Of a stretch of DNA of 64,000 nt, positions 50,588-62,748 are shown piece after piece (within the stretch, counting starts at the first letter, position 1; each line of letters opens with the position of its first letter). The stretch is from Grifola frondosa. Lineage: Eukaryota; Basidiomycota; Agaricomycetes; Polyporales; Grifolaceae. The stretch is from positions 3,410,001-3,474,000 of the forward strand of contig LUGG01000001.1 of assembly GCA_001683735.1 (NCBI GenBank). Reading direction: 5' to 3'. The position numbers and the translations under genes are program-made. The notes beneath the pieces were generated by a model. The model worked only from the letters and a program-made list of their open reading frames with translations, did not search any database and was not told the DNA's origin.

Positions 50588-53500
50588 ATGGCCGTTGCAA
50601 TCGCCGTGCAATCGCCCTTCGTCCCCACAGACCATCCGTTCGAGTGTCTTAGCGAGTCGTCTCGGTCCTTTCCCCCCCGCACCATTCCCCGCAGCATTGA
50701 CCGCAACCTGAACACATCTTTGGCAGACCTTCATAGACAGCCTTTCAGTAGCTCTGCCTATGTTGACACCTCAAATTACAATATGATGCCCACTTCTACA
50801 TTTGACACGAATGCCTCTTTCTCACCTTTTCCCAGTTACGAGGTCTCCGTGTCCCCCGTCTCCGAAGCAACGTCAGGCTCCTTCTCTGACCCCGGACATT
50901 ATGCGTCTTCGGCTCGCATGCGTACCATGTCATGTGCGTCCTCTGTCTTCTCCTATTCATTTGTCACTCAAATTGGCGAGTAGTTATCACATCATTCGCG
51001 CATCCGGACACACCCGTATGCGCTTCACGTCGCCCATCTCATGCACACGCTCATCAACCGTCGGATGCAAGCGAATGTGTGGATGAGACACCGGGAGAAC
51101 CTAGCTCACCACCCCTTGTTCCCAAATCTCCGATTCGCGCACAGAAGTCAGTGTATATTATTGAACCCACTGCTATCTCGCATGGCAAAGGTCGGCATTT
51201 CTATGCTGCTTCGGAACCCGGTCATTCCACGACTTCTAACTCTTCGGATCGCGTTCCGGCCTATCGACGGTTGTTAAATTCCCGGTCACCGCCCACCTCA
51301 ACATCCTTGTTCTCTTCCGATCCTGCTGTCAGTGAAAGTTCCTCTACCGATGTCGCCATGCTCCTTGCTACTGCCGACTCCTTGTCGCGTCGCCGCAACA
51401 AGTTACGCAAGTCTCGCCCCAGTCCTGCCATGTCCACGGAATCTACTGGCCCCAGTGCCTTCCGCTGGCGGTCATTAAGCTCTCTGGATTCGGGTAGCTA
51501 TCGGCCCAGCTTGGTGTACGAGACGAGAGACCGGGCATGTCGTAGCGTCAGCGAGAGTGGCCATGGCAATCGTCCTTTTACCATGAGCCGGCCTATATCA
51601 ACGCCTCGCGATACTGGCAGCACGAGTACTAGCCGTGGGACCTCCGGTACCACCACTCCTTCGTTTTGTAGTCACTCAACGCCTGCTACTACGCCTGACT
51701 CCAACCCAACCTCCCCGGACCCTCTCGCGAACGTCCCTCAGGAGTCTCAATCTTCGCAGCTCGGTGGACACAGCAACAATACAGCACGTAAGCTACAGAA
51801 AAAGCGACCACCTTTAGCGCCATCTGGCGCATTCCACTCACCTTCCGGTGCCCCCACCGGCCCCTCAACCGATGCGAAGCTCTCAGAACAGGACTGCGGA
51901 CAATTACTCCCACTGGTTGGTCCGCAGTCGCCCTTCTGGACGAGCATTGTATGTCTTTCTGGTGTTCTCTCCGATTAGCTATCGCTCACAATATCGTTCG
52001 CTTGGTCTACTCCCACTCAGCCATTGGATACACAGGTAGACGAACCCTGTTCTCCCTTGTCGCCAATCATCGAAGACAAGAATCATAGTGGTTCACACGC
52101 GCTCGCTCAATTGGCTTGTACTGGGTTATGCTCTTCATCTTTCGCGGCTCTCACCTCACACCTCACAATACGTGCTCAATCTCCTGACCGATTTTTTCCA
52201 TGTCCATTCCCGCATGGGATGAGAGCCAGTCCGGGGTTTTTAACCCGTACACCGAGTGCTCACTCACTGACGACATATCGCCGGCATCGTCTAGCTCCGA
52301 CCATCCGAGAGAGCGCATAGACAGTGGGTACTCGTCCGCTGTCCAGCGTGATGCTACGTCGCCTGGTCTTGAGCGGGATCATTCGTCTTCGGGATCATCC
52401 TCGAAATCTGCTCCTATCCCCGAGGCGAAACCGCGCATCTCGAAGTTCACCGTCGTGAACGGCTACCGCGACAGGAGCTCGACAGCTATGAGGCGATGGA
52501 CGTTAGCCATGGCGGACGTGCCAGATGATGTGCTTGTGAAACAGCTCGATAAGCTCAGGAGGGAAGACACGAGGAAGTCGCGTGGGAGGGCGTCTGGATT
52601 TCGGAGTGTGGATGGAAGTCAGCTTGGTCACGGGGATGACCGGTCGATGGAACGTAGGGAGAGGGCCTCGTCATTCGTGTTTGGCGGTCCGCAAGAGACC
52701 CATGTGGCCGGTCATTGGAAATCGAAGGCGGGCTTCAGGGTGGGGGACGAGCACGATGCGGACGGCGATGTCGACTCGGAGGAGGAGGCCGTTGAGTCCG
52801 ACCACGAGGAGGACGAGGAGGACTGGAAGACTGCCAGCAAGGTTCTGTTCTGTTGTAGGGAGCTTGTCCGCACGGAGCGGAACTACCAGGCACGGATGAG
52901 GGAGCTGCTGGCCATGGAGTCCTCCCATCCGCTGTTCGCGTTCGTGCTCGAGTACGTGCCAGATTTGCTTTACGCTTCCGAGACGCTGCTCGCGCATCTC
53001 ATCGACGATCCCTCCGCTTGGGGCGTCAGTGCGGCTTTCATCGGATGCGAGGAGGAGCTGGAGGCCGCCCTTGTCTCTTGGTCTCGCGTTGTGGGAGAGT
53101 TCTTCGCAGACGGAGAACGGGAGAAACACGGACGCAAGCTGACGAAGCGGATGCCGGGCGAGGCGGCTTCATCTCTCGGACATGGCGAGGCGGACTCGCG
53201 CTCGCGCTCGATTACGCGGACGATGTCCACCTTAGGAATCCCAAGCAGAAGCCAGAGCGCTTTCCACCTGGGTAAAACCGAGTCGTTGGCCATCCATCGT
53301 TATTCCATGAATGCCGAAGCGACCGGCAATGGCCTGTTCACTGCTGCGCTTGGAACGGGACTTGCGTTCGGATTGTCCCCCCACAACAGCCAGACGAGTT
53401 ACCGAAGCACGAGAAAGCCGCGAGTCAGAGCGCGCGTGCACTTACGCGTACGATCACCGCGTGGAAGAGGAAGAGCATGCCTTCCTCGCTCTCCAACCTC

Positions 53501-53844
53501 CACATGTCCCCGAATACCCCGCAGTCGAGCGTGCACGTGTCGTCGACGTACGGTGCGAAGCGTGCTTCTGACCTCGAGAAGAAGCTGACTGTTAGAGACT
53601 TGGCGATCCAGCCTATACAGAGGGTGATGCGATACGTGCTGCAGTATCGAGGTGTGTTTGTGGTTGCATGGGTGTTGTGTGGGACTCGTTGCTAACGGGT
53701 CCTGTTTTGTTAGACCTATTGGACCACACCCCCACCACTAGTCCATCCCGGGGCCTCGTGGAGCGTGCGCATGACAGCGCCCTGCGCATTGCACAGAAGT
53801 GTGATCGCGCGCAGACGCATGCGGCGTTCCTCCGTCGGCCGTAA
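50588..53844 (+). CDS. DH-domain protein (predicted Rho guanine-nucleotide exchange factor)
   Basis: Predicted activator of Rho-family GTPases in polarity or cytoskeletal signalling. It starts at 50588 (MAVAIAVQSPFVPTDHPFEC). The first ~650 residues are low-complexity Ser/Thr/Pro-rich. The DH domain starts near 52850 with 'CCRELVRTERNYQARMRELL' (CR1), continues 'PDLLYASETLLAHL' and has CR3 'DLAIQPIQRVMRYVLQYR', spliced to 'DLLDHTPTTSPSRGLVERAH' and 'ALRIAQKCDRAQTHAAFLRR', ending at 53844. Introns at about 50930-51000, 51950-52035, 52150-52200 and 53650-53713 are probable. A C run at 53377-53382 is one base short, shifting 'FGLSP' out of frame with 'PKHEKAASQSARAL'. A low-complexity insert of about 110 residues separates CR1/2 from CR3. 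No PH domain follows. Confidence 0.75.
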
Positions 53845-54348
53845 AATGATGCACCGTCATCGATGTTACCCCATCCCTCTTCGTTCTTGATTCCCTGGCG
53901 TCGTAATATCAATATCAATATCTGTACCAGTATCAATATAGTACGAGTTTTTGATTTCGTGCCACGTCTTGTCATTTTTCATCTCTGTCTCATCCCATAC
54001 ATGATACATCTCATAGAATCGCTCTGTACTTGTTGTTCGACCTTGCATTCACGACACCGCATTATCATTCCATCCTATTCTATCCACACAATTCATCTTC
54101 TCGTATCATTACGCCTGTAAAATTACGCCGTTTACGCATCATACGTTATGTCCTAATTCATGTGGCACTCACGCCGGTATTGCATTGTTCTTATCTGGAA
54201 CGAATTTCAGCCGGCGCACAGCGCACATTGAGTACGAAGCTTTGCAAGCTTCGTTCAGATACGCTTGGTACATACATAATGGTACATTACATGAGATACA
54301 AGTTGAAGACTACAGTACAACCAGCTCCAGAACACGACCACATATAAA
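53845..54348. other. Convergent 3' flanks; AT-rich with AATATC repeats
   Basis: No gene recognised between two converging genes. An imperfect tandem of AATATC/CAATAT words lies at about 53906-53940. The rest is A/T-rich and low in complexity. Confidence 0.5.
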
Positions 54349-55466
54349 TTACTGAAGATTGAAAACGGCCGGTAGACTCCTCCACAGCTCTCTCCTCTTC
54401 TTCTCCGCCATGACTGCGATATCTGCTGTACACGTAGCACATGGCAACTCCGTAAAAAGAGTCTCCAACCTCATACAATCGTACAAGATATCCAAGGGAT
54501 CATCCATGGAAATGGGCGCATTCTCTTGGAAGTACTTCCAGCAGTCGCTGCGGGACTTGGAACAGCCCTTGACGCCGCGCTGACACCGCAGGCCAAAGAT
54601 GTCTGTTCCGATGGCGCGTGTGTGCGCGGCGAGGAGCTTCTGCCCGTGCACCAGGCGCATGAGGTCGCGCTTGTCCAGCAGGCGCCAGCGCGCGGTGCGC
54701 GCACCGAAGCGGAGGTGCTTCCCGGGGTTCGCGCGGTACGCGTCCCAGTCCGCGTCGGTGCTGAGGAGCGCGAGCTGGTAGAACGCGGCGGGGAGGATGC
54801 TGGGGATGTAGTAGTCGGACGCGATGCGGATGGCGGAGGCGGGCTCGGGGAGGCGGTCATCGAGGTAGAGGCCGTTCACCTTGCCCGTGAGCTGCATGCT
54901 GTGCTCGGAGCGCACGAGGATGCTCTCCGAGCGGCGCGCGTCCCACTGCGCGAGCGTCTGCGGCCAGTCCGCCTCGAGGTTCTCGACGATGCGGGCGCGC
55001 AGGGCATCGCACTCGTACTTCATGGCGAGTTTGAGCGTGCCCTCGACGAGCACGGGGGTGTTAGGGTCGAACCGCTTGTACGCGGTGCCTCTTCAGGGTC
55101 GCAGCGCTGTCAGAAATACGGGGGCATATCGTACGAGGAATCCGGAACGCACAGTGGGTCGTAGAACACCCCGAGGAAGCTCGCGAGGTCTTCAGCGCTG
55201 TCTGGCATCTGCACATGAGGCACACCGTCATATGCTTCTTCGATTTCATCTTTTGACCCGCTCGTCATCAATGGTGGGAGCATGAACATGTCAGCAAGCA
55301 CGGGGGAGTGTCTGCACAGGATTGATTGGTGGATCCTGAAGTGTTGGCGTAGTCCGTCTTGAGCTAGCGCGGAGAGCACGACGTTCCCATCGTTGAAGTA
55401 CAGCGTGGGGTGATGCCCATCGCCGCCATCGCCGTCGCTGTATGGCGGGACGGCGGTCTCCGCCAT
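54349..55466 (-). CDS. BTB/POZ domain protein (Agaricomycete type)
   Basis: The ATG at 55466 starts MAETAVPPYSDGDGGDGHHP. The BTB fold shows 'TLYFNDGNVVLSA...QHFRIHQSILCRHSPVLADM', then 'MPDSAEDLASFLGVFYDP', and after a junction near 55080-55130 'YKRFDPNTPVLVEGTLKLAM'. The C-terminal half ('RIVENLEADWPQTLAQWDAR', 'ASAIRIASDYYIPSILPAAF', 'RWRLLDKRDLMRLVHGQKLL') carries paired cysteines (GLRCQRGVKGC, CATC). It ends at 54349. This architecture belongs to a large, expanded BTB family in mushroom-forming fungi of unknown function. The intron or indel at the junction could not be resolved. GTACGA...CTGACAG is a possible intron but needs one base to stay in frame. Confidence 0.8.
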
Positions 55467-56100
55467 GGATGAGCACTTGGTGGAACAGAGACAAGGAGGA
55501 TAGAGCTACCGGACTCACATGGTGGCGCTCTTCTCGATCATAGACGTCAGATGGGCGATATCTAATATTCATCATGAGTGGAATACGAGGGTATAAAATG
55601 CGAATATTGCGGCTCGTATAATTCTAAGATTGTCGGTGAAGACTACACCAGATCAAAAGCAAGTCAGCAACAGGATGGTCGCAAGCAGATTGCGGCACGC
55701 ATGCGCCTCGCTCACACACAAGCTGCACGTGACTAACGCGACCGAGACGCGTCGTGCGATCGCGGATCGAATAAGCTTACTTACCTTCTTCGGATCGGTT
55801 TCTCAATGGTGTAGGTAACGCCACACACGACAAACGGAAATCTAAACGGCCAAAGAAATTAAACACGTTCTCTCCAATTGTTTCATAGATTGCGACACGC
55901 GCTATACACTGCAAGGTACAGTACTTCGCGCTATATCCACATTGTTCAGTGACCTGCGAGTTATAATCCACCCAGAATGTTGTGGTCAATTTTGTCCATA
56001 AGTGTCGTTGATATTGTTCTACCAGATGAATACACGTACTTACCTCGGTTGTCAAACAGTGTAGAGACGGCCGCTATGTGAAAGCCGCCGACAAATGCAC
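55467..56100. other. No gene recognised
   Basis: Spacer between two minus-strand genes, covering the BTB promoter and the 3' flank of the lyase gene. A minus-strand open frame (55777-56055) has no recognisable features. No tRNA-like cloverleaf was found. Confidence 0.4.
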
Positions 56101-56990
56101 CTAACTTGACCCTAGCGCCACCCGTCCCAAGCGACATCCCTCTACGCCATTGAAGGTCAGTACATATTCCCCGTTACGAACAGATTCTTTGCTCAATTCT
56201 CCATCACGCGCCTCTACAACGTTTCCTAATTCAAGCAAGAGTCTGCGCATAGTTCCAGGCAGGCAGCCAGTCTCGGCGCGGGGTGTGACCCAGCACGGAG
56301 GCGAACGCCGACGAAACGCGATGTTACGGATCGAGGTCTCAGTGAGTTCGCCAGTAGTGTTGAATAGAAGGGCATCGACGTTGGATGGAGCAGGTAGAGG
56401 GGGTATGTTCCAGCGCGCCCGAGCTGCGGAATACTGAGGACGATAGGTGGTTTTAGTGCGAGTGAAAACGGTGGATGGTGTCGGCTCCGTGTCAAGATGA
56501 ATGATGAGCAGTTCAGAAGCTGAAGGTATATTGTCCGGGAGAGACTGCGATGCAAGAGAAGAGGTCATAAGAGACGCAGATACCGGGTCAGGAAACGAGA
56601 GTGGAGACGCAGGAGAGGCCGCGACCGTGAGAGCACCTGAAGGCGCGAGAAGGATGCGAAGCTGGACACAAACAGGTTGAAAGATGTATGATTGGAATCA
56701 AGAAGGAAGAGGGTAATGCTGACTTTCATAGCTCCAGCTCCATCAATCGAGTTAAGCGCGGCGGTTGCGTTGAGGACAGCATTGTCGCATGCCCTCTTCA
56801 AATCATCGAAGGATAGCCGTGTGGATGACCATCCGTGACAATTTGCAGCTTCGATCAATCTGTCCAGATGATACGGCAGTAAAAGATATGGAGACTGAGT
56901 GCCCCCACTGGCGAGAGTGTTCCAGGGGGCGGCGAGAAGAGCAGGATCATATCTTGTAGAGGAAAGGAGGCAGAAATCCGGAGACGACAT
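56101..56990 (-). CDS. ABZ2: 4-amino-4-deoxychorismate lyase (class IV PLP aminotransferase fold)
   Basis: Converts aminodeoxychorismate to p-aminobenzoate and pyruvate in folate biosynthesis. Exon 1 (56990-56725) encodes MSSPDFCLLSSTRYDPALLA..., with 'YLLLPYHLDRLIEAA' (HLDRL) and 'DGAGAMK'. Exon 2 (56661-56101) encodes 'LRILLAPSGALTVAA', the likely PLP-lysine region 'FTRTKTTYRPQYSAARAR', 'VDALLFNTTGELTETSIRNI', 'ETGCLPGTMRRLLLELG' and 'NGVEGCRLGRVAL'. The splice is in phase, and about 275 residues suits the fungal family. Class IV members include branched-chain aminotransferases, but the TKTTYR...ETSIRNI and short length favour ADC lyase. It is divergent from the NBR1-like gene across 143 bp. 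Confidence 0.82.
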
Positions 56991-57133
56991 GCAGGAGGTG
57001 ACGTTGGGGCAGTCACGACGTCACACATTGTCACATCATACGTATGGGCGCCTAGTGGATTATATAGTCAGGGCTGCGCGTCTGCACACCCCTGCGAGAT
57101 TACTCCCTCTTACCCACCGTTACTACTCCCGCC
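56991..57133. promoter_or_regulatory. Compact bidirectional promoter, ABZ2 / NBR1-like
   Basis: Only 143 bp separate the two start codons. A TATATAG box at about 57060-57066 in plus orientation lies some 70 bp before the NBR1-like ATG. The side nearer ABZ2 is rich in GTCAC/TCACA words (57013-57035). Confidence 0.55.
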
Positions 57134-60100
57134 ATGTTCACTGTCAAAGCCACCTATCGTAACGAAACTCGCAAGTTTATATTTCAAGATCCAGCCTTCT
57201 TCCCGTCGTATGAACAATTGTACAATCAGGTAATCCCTCTTCCCGTATATCCGTCTTACGACTACACTCACTGCCCCGCTATAGCTTTACCGAGTTTTCC
57301 CTATCTCTCATTCCTACTACTTGTCCAAACTCTTATTCTCACCACACACCAACTCCGGCCGCATTCTCATTGGCATGGAGGCCCACTCTGCTGAAGAGTA
57401 TGGTGCCCACATAGCTCCCTATCAGGGGCGTACTTGGCCCGGCGCCTTGCTAAGGTTCTCAGTCTATGATGAGACGCCGCACAAGTCCCCTGGTGCTCGT
57501 GCTAGTATGACTCTGAGTAACATCAACGTCGCCACCCTCGATGATGATCTCTCAGACACCGCTGTGGAGGGTACCAGCCGGGGCTTCTCGCTGTCTTCTG
57601 TAGAGTCCAATGATTCTCCTCATCGCCGTGTCCCTGATGTTCGCAAGAAGGACAGGATTGATCGCCGAGTGCTGCTCGAGCGAATCCTCGAGCGTGCGAA
57701 CCGTCTCGACAATGGTCCACTTCACTCCGCATGGGACGAACCTCTGGATGCGACTATCCAATCTGCGCCGACATCGTCGTCGTCGAGGCCCCTCCCGCCA
57801 AGGCCTCATTCAGATGGTAATTTATCCACGGGCACAGGAAGCACCGCCACTGCCAGACCTTCTCTCTTCGATCTGCTGACGCCTGACAAGCGCGCTCCCC
57901 CGCGACCGACATCTTTGTCAACGTGGACTCCAGATGAGTTACGGCCTATTATTCCGTCCCCGCCGGTGCTTCCCTCACTTCCTGTACCTCCGCCTCCGAT
58001 TCTGTACCCGACAGTTACAGTCCGATCTCGCAACGACGCAGCCGTGTCTGCCCATCCTGGTGCCGACGTCGTGATGACATCGCCATCGCTGCTCGCCGCC
58101 TCATATTCTGGGTCTCACCACAGTATCGCGCAGTCCCGTGAGGCTGCGCAGCAGACATTGCCGGCGCAGCCCGAGCCTATGGAGGTCCACGATTCCGATG
58201 CCGATGCGACTTCTGAGGCAGCACGCTCCTCGCTTCCCCGGCATTGCTGCTCAGTCGCTGAAGGCAAGGCAGAGGTCGAGGTTCTCATAACGAAATTCAT
58301 GAGTGACTTCGAGCGCTCCATGAAGAAGGCGTTCGGTGACGAATGGGCGTCGAACACAGATGCATGGCCTTTGCCTCCATGGCAGTCACACAGTCGCCCA
58401 TGGCTTCTCCCCGAAAGTTCTCGTAATATCTACGATATTCCTGTGCCACAACCACTGCCTGTCGTCGAGCCTATGATTCCGCCTGCTCCTCTAGCGCCGT
58501 TGACCACTGGGTGGGTTTCTTCATGTCCTGAAGGCATCCCTTTGTGCACCGCAGCACACGGCGATAATTTGCTTATGCCTGGGTCACACGTTCCCCCGCA
58601 TCCCCTATTACCGCCAGTGTCTGCGTTCTATCCGTTGGTGCCAGTCGCTTACAATCCCCATACTGACAATATGCGTGTTGACAGTCCAACGTTCGGGACT
58701 ATTGGCCTGCAAAGCGATGGCGATGCTGCTGTCGAGTGCGCTGTCGTCCATGAGGGCATCACATGTGATGCCTGCAAACAACGCGATATCAAGGGTGTTA
58801 GATTCAAGTGCATGCAGTGCTTTGGTAGGCAATATGTTCCCACCCAAATGAACTTGTTGACGATCTAATGTTACGTTACGACCTATAGACTATGATTTGT
58901 GTGGCGCCTGCATGTCTTCTCCAAGCGTTCGAGAACTCCACGACACCAGGCATACGTTCTTCCCCATCGATGTGCCCGACCGTCTTTCCACGTTCTTCCG
59001 CGTGAAGGATTTGCAGGAACCCATGCATTTCGGCATTACATGCGACGCTTGTGACCAGCATAATATCAGGGGTGTGAGGCACAAGTGCTTGGAGTGTGCT
59101 GGTAAGCCTCTTTGTATACTTGACAGTAATTTACTAACGTGCTCCTCACAGATTACGACCTCTGCTCGTCGTGCATGAACAGCCCTGCCCAACGTTCCAA
59201 GCATGACGCCTCTCACGCCTTCTTCCCCATCACCGTTCCTGGTGAGAAGGATGCATACTACTGCGCGCAAGGGCAGCTCGACCGGAGACTCTCGGGAGAC
59301 GCTCTCGTTCTCCGTCCAATGCGGAGCGTCCGGTGTTGACTGAACACAGGGGCATTGTCTGCGATGTGTGCAACGGCAGTGTTGTCGGCATACGTCACAA
59401 GTGCCTGGATTGTCCGGACTTCGACATGTGCAACAATTGTTTCCAGGATCCTATAATGCGCTTGGAGCACAGCAGTTCCCATCAGTTTGTATCGCTGGAT
59501 CGTCCTGGCGAGGTAATTGTACACACCGTGTTCAGCGGAGATGATGAGCGGGCGCAGCCTCCCAATCGGTCCGTGGCGTTGGAGGCAGAGCCCATTGTGC
59601 ATCAGGCAAACTGCAATCTATGTGACTCTCGAATTTGGGGAGATCGCTTCGTATGTATCTCCGCGTCCGATTTACAGTTTGCAAGGAGACTAATAGTAAT
59701 TACAGAAATGTTTGACTTGCCCTGATTTCGACACCTGCGCATCGTGTTTCACGTGGGTGTCTTGCAGTTCATGCGTTTAGTTGACCCGAGCTTAACCTCT
59801 CATCTTTTACTTCTAGAATCACTCCTGAGCAGCATCCTGGGCACTCTTTCGAAAAATTACTAAACCAGAAGAGCTCATCAAAGTGAGTTGAAACGATCTT
59901 CTGAAGAACTTATAGCTCATTTAGCTTGTTTACTGTACTTCGTTTAGGCTGCTGTTCCGTCTAGATGTCAGGCTCATCTTGCAACGTGCAATGCTTGCGG
60001 GCGACAGATCCTTGGGGTCCGCTACAAGGTATGTATCACATTGTATTATAATAGGCATGTGGTGACGCGGACGCTTGCAGTGCATGAATGCAGACTGTCC

Positions 60101-62100
60101 CGACTTTGACTTGTGTCAGGACTGCGAAGCACACCCAATCCCGGTTCACCCTCCGACTCATGCGTTACTCAAACTGAAGACAGCCGACGCGCTCATTCCC
60201 CGAATTCAGCGTGCAGCTGACTCTTCGCGTCCTTCTTCGCAACATAAAGCTCCAGAAGCATCGCCCATTCGGCGCAATCCTTTCTTGTCAACTGCCAGCG
60301 AGGCTTCCCTAATCCAGCGATCGAGTACGGCTTCACGCGATTCCTCTCAGCAGGACTCGTCGGAAGTGCCGAATGCTCTATTTTATTCAATGATGCCGAC
60401 CAATTCACATCTTGCAGAACCTTCTGTTCGAATCCCTTCTTTCCTTTCTCCGAGCCTGGTGGACTCGCCTCCACTCATTCCGGATACTCTGAATAATATG
60501 ACTCTCATTAACTCGACTCCCGCAATTTCCCCAGCCTGCACTCCTTCGAGCCCCGTCGTTTCCAGGCACGGTTCTCCAGTCCTTGACATTGGTCCGCCTC
60601 TCCCGTATCCCCGACCCCGCTTCCATGTAATCAAGTTATCGACGACGCTCGTCCCAATATGACTGAGGATTCGTCCCCGCTCACGGCTTCTGCGGTTCCT
60701 GCCGATTTTGAGAGGTTCCTACCTCGTCCTATTGAGTGGCCTTCCCCTGTGCCTGTGGAGGAGCGCCTGGTTGATATCGACGATGTGGCGAATGAGAACG
60801 ATACCCATGATGATACTGAAACCACGCTGGGTGGCTGACAACCCCGTCGGACGTGCCAGCATCCGCCTCTTCTTCGACTTCAGTGCCTCGTCTCGGTCCT
60901 GTGGCCCACAACGAGTGGCGCGATTTTTGGCCAGAAATGACTGCGATCTTCAAGAACGTACTGCAGCCCACTTCTCCCACGGATCAGCCTGCGATATCTG
61001 CACCTGCAGTTGGCACTGCATCTATTATGCCTGGCGGAATCTTCACGGACGAGCCAGATGTCGTGAGCAGCAATGAGCCCGCTTCTCGACAGGCGAGTGA
61101 CGTTTCGCAGGGATCGCCTTTGGTAGGAGAGCCATTGCTATGCAGACCGCAGGAGCCAGAGATCGTTGATGTGATGCCTGTGAGACGGCGGTTGAGCCAG
61201 CTTGTACTCCCTAGGGCGTTCAACGGTAACGAGATTGAATCGCTTGAGGCCGTGCTCTCTAGCCGACAAACCTCGATGGCGGACATTGTTCCTCCCGCAC
61301 CCGCAGTCATTTCCTCCCCAGCTCTGTTCGCTTCTTTCTTGTCGGATAACAACATCCCAGATGGACAGATTTTCCCTCCCGGTGCCGAGTTCGTGAAATC
61401 ATGGCGAATGGTCAATTCTGGATCGGACGATTGGCCAGAGACCACAGAGCTCGTGTTTGTCGGCGGCGATCGTATGGCTCCACGCGAGAACGCTCCGGCG
61501 AAGTTCAAGGTCGGCGTAGTCAAAGTCGGAGATGAAGTTGAGATTGTTGCGGGGGACATGAAGGTTCGTGCCTCACTTTCAATATGAATAATCGACTGAT
61601 TGTATTGTCAGGCACCTGAGGTACCAGGCAAGTATGTGAGCTCGTGGCGCTTGAGCGATGGCGAAGGCAACTTGTTTGGACATAGCATCTGGGTGGAGTG
61701 CGTGCATCATGCTTAACTTCGCTTGCAGTAACTGACTCTTTGAAACAGCATTACTGTGGCTGAAGTTGATGACGCGTCCTCTTCCTGTGCATCTTCCTTG
61801 GTAATTATGCCTCGATCAGCGCCGCACCTTGATTCGGCACGCTCCACTACACTAGAGACTGTTGGTGACAACACTTCTACTTTCTCCTTACCGGTCTCGT
61901 CAGCCGCACTCACCTCCAGCCCACGCTCCGACAACGGCTCGCTAGTTGACGTCCCCTCCTTAGCTTCTGTGTCGTCGTTCTCTGACGACGACGATGTTAT
62001 TTATGAGGATAGCCGCTCCAACGCGGTTGTGTCGCCCTCCAACACTCGGGAGACAGAGTATGTGCTGCTATACGATAGCGCATCCTCGGAGGACGATTGA
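57134..62100 (+). CDS. NBR1-like selective autophagy receptor (PB1, five ZZ fingers, FW domain)
   Basis: Predicted cargo receptor linking substrates to Atg8 on autophagosomes. A PB1 domain spans exons 57134-57229 and 57285 onward ('FTVKATYRNETRKFIFQD...LYRVFPIS', 'LLRFSVYDE'). A disordered stretch of about 400 residues follows, then five ZZ zinc fingers: 'GITCDACKQRDIKGVRFKCM' (near residue 520), 'GITCDACDQHNIRGVRHKCL', 'GIVCDVCNGSVVGIRHKCLD', 'ANCNLCDSRIWGDRF' and 'ATCNACGRQILGVRYKCM'. Near the C-terminus is an FW/NBR1 domain with its conserved Trp residues ('FVKSWRMVNSGSDDWPE', 'GKYVSSWRLSDGEGNLFGHS'). The tail ends in an acidic segment with a candidate Atg8-interacting motif, 'TEYVLLYDSASSEDD'. 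There are at least nine introns. Frame shifts at 59271-59273, near 60625-60640 and at 60829-60831 each miss one base. There is no UBA domain. Confidence 0.85.
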
Positions 62101-62748
62101 TGGAATTTGAAGTCGTCTCGCCATGTCCTGTTCGTCCTGTCCGTTCTCTCCGTCGTGTTTATCGAACTTTGATCCTTATCTGGGCTGTAACGTGTACTAA
62201 TTTGCTTGTGTGCATACTATTGTCGCTTGTCCCTCATTATATATGGTTCCTGTACAGATGATACTGCCTGGCCTCACATGTACAATACGTGCTGTCGTTG
62301 CGAATACAACACATGATATTCGCGACACGTGATCCCAGAGTGTGCAGATTCTGCAGGACACAGCTGGGGGAACTTTGGTGTCCATTCTCTTGGGATATGC
62401 CTGTTGTGATTTACTGCTCGTGATGCCACAGAGAGCTACCGGGTAGGAAGAGTGGTGTCTTTGGACGACAGTGCATGATACGATGCGACTTCAGCGCTCA
62501 CCGACGGAAGCACACCATTCATGAATGGCACATAGACCAAGGGTGTGCAGCATACATACAATCTCGGCTTGGAGAATGACGGCGATAAGATAAATTGTAC
62601 AGACCACGGTCAGATAGTACATTCGATCAATAATTACAGGATAGAACATGCATAAGGCGCAACGACACTCGACGACTTCGACCACAGGGCGCACTGTGAC
62701 AACAGCGGAGAGCTCATGGATGCATCAGAGACGGTGTATCTACCTACC
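62101..62748. other. No gene recognised (convergent 3' flanks)
   Basis: Between the ends of the NBR1-like gene (+) and the kinase gene (-). It probably holds both 3' untranslated regions. Short open frames here have no recognisable content. Confidence 0.45.
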
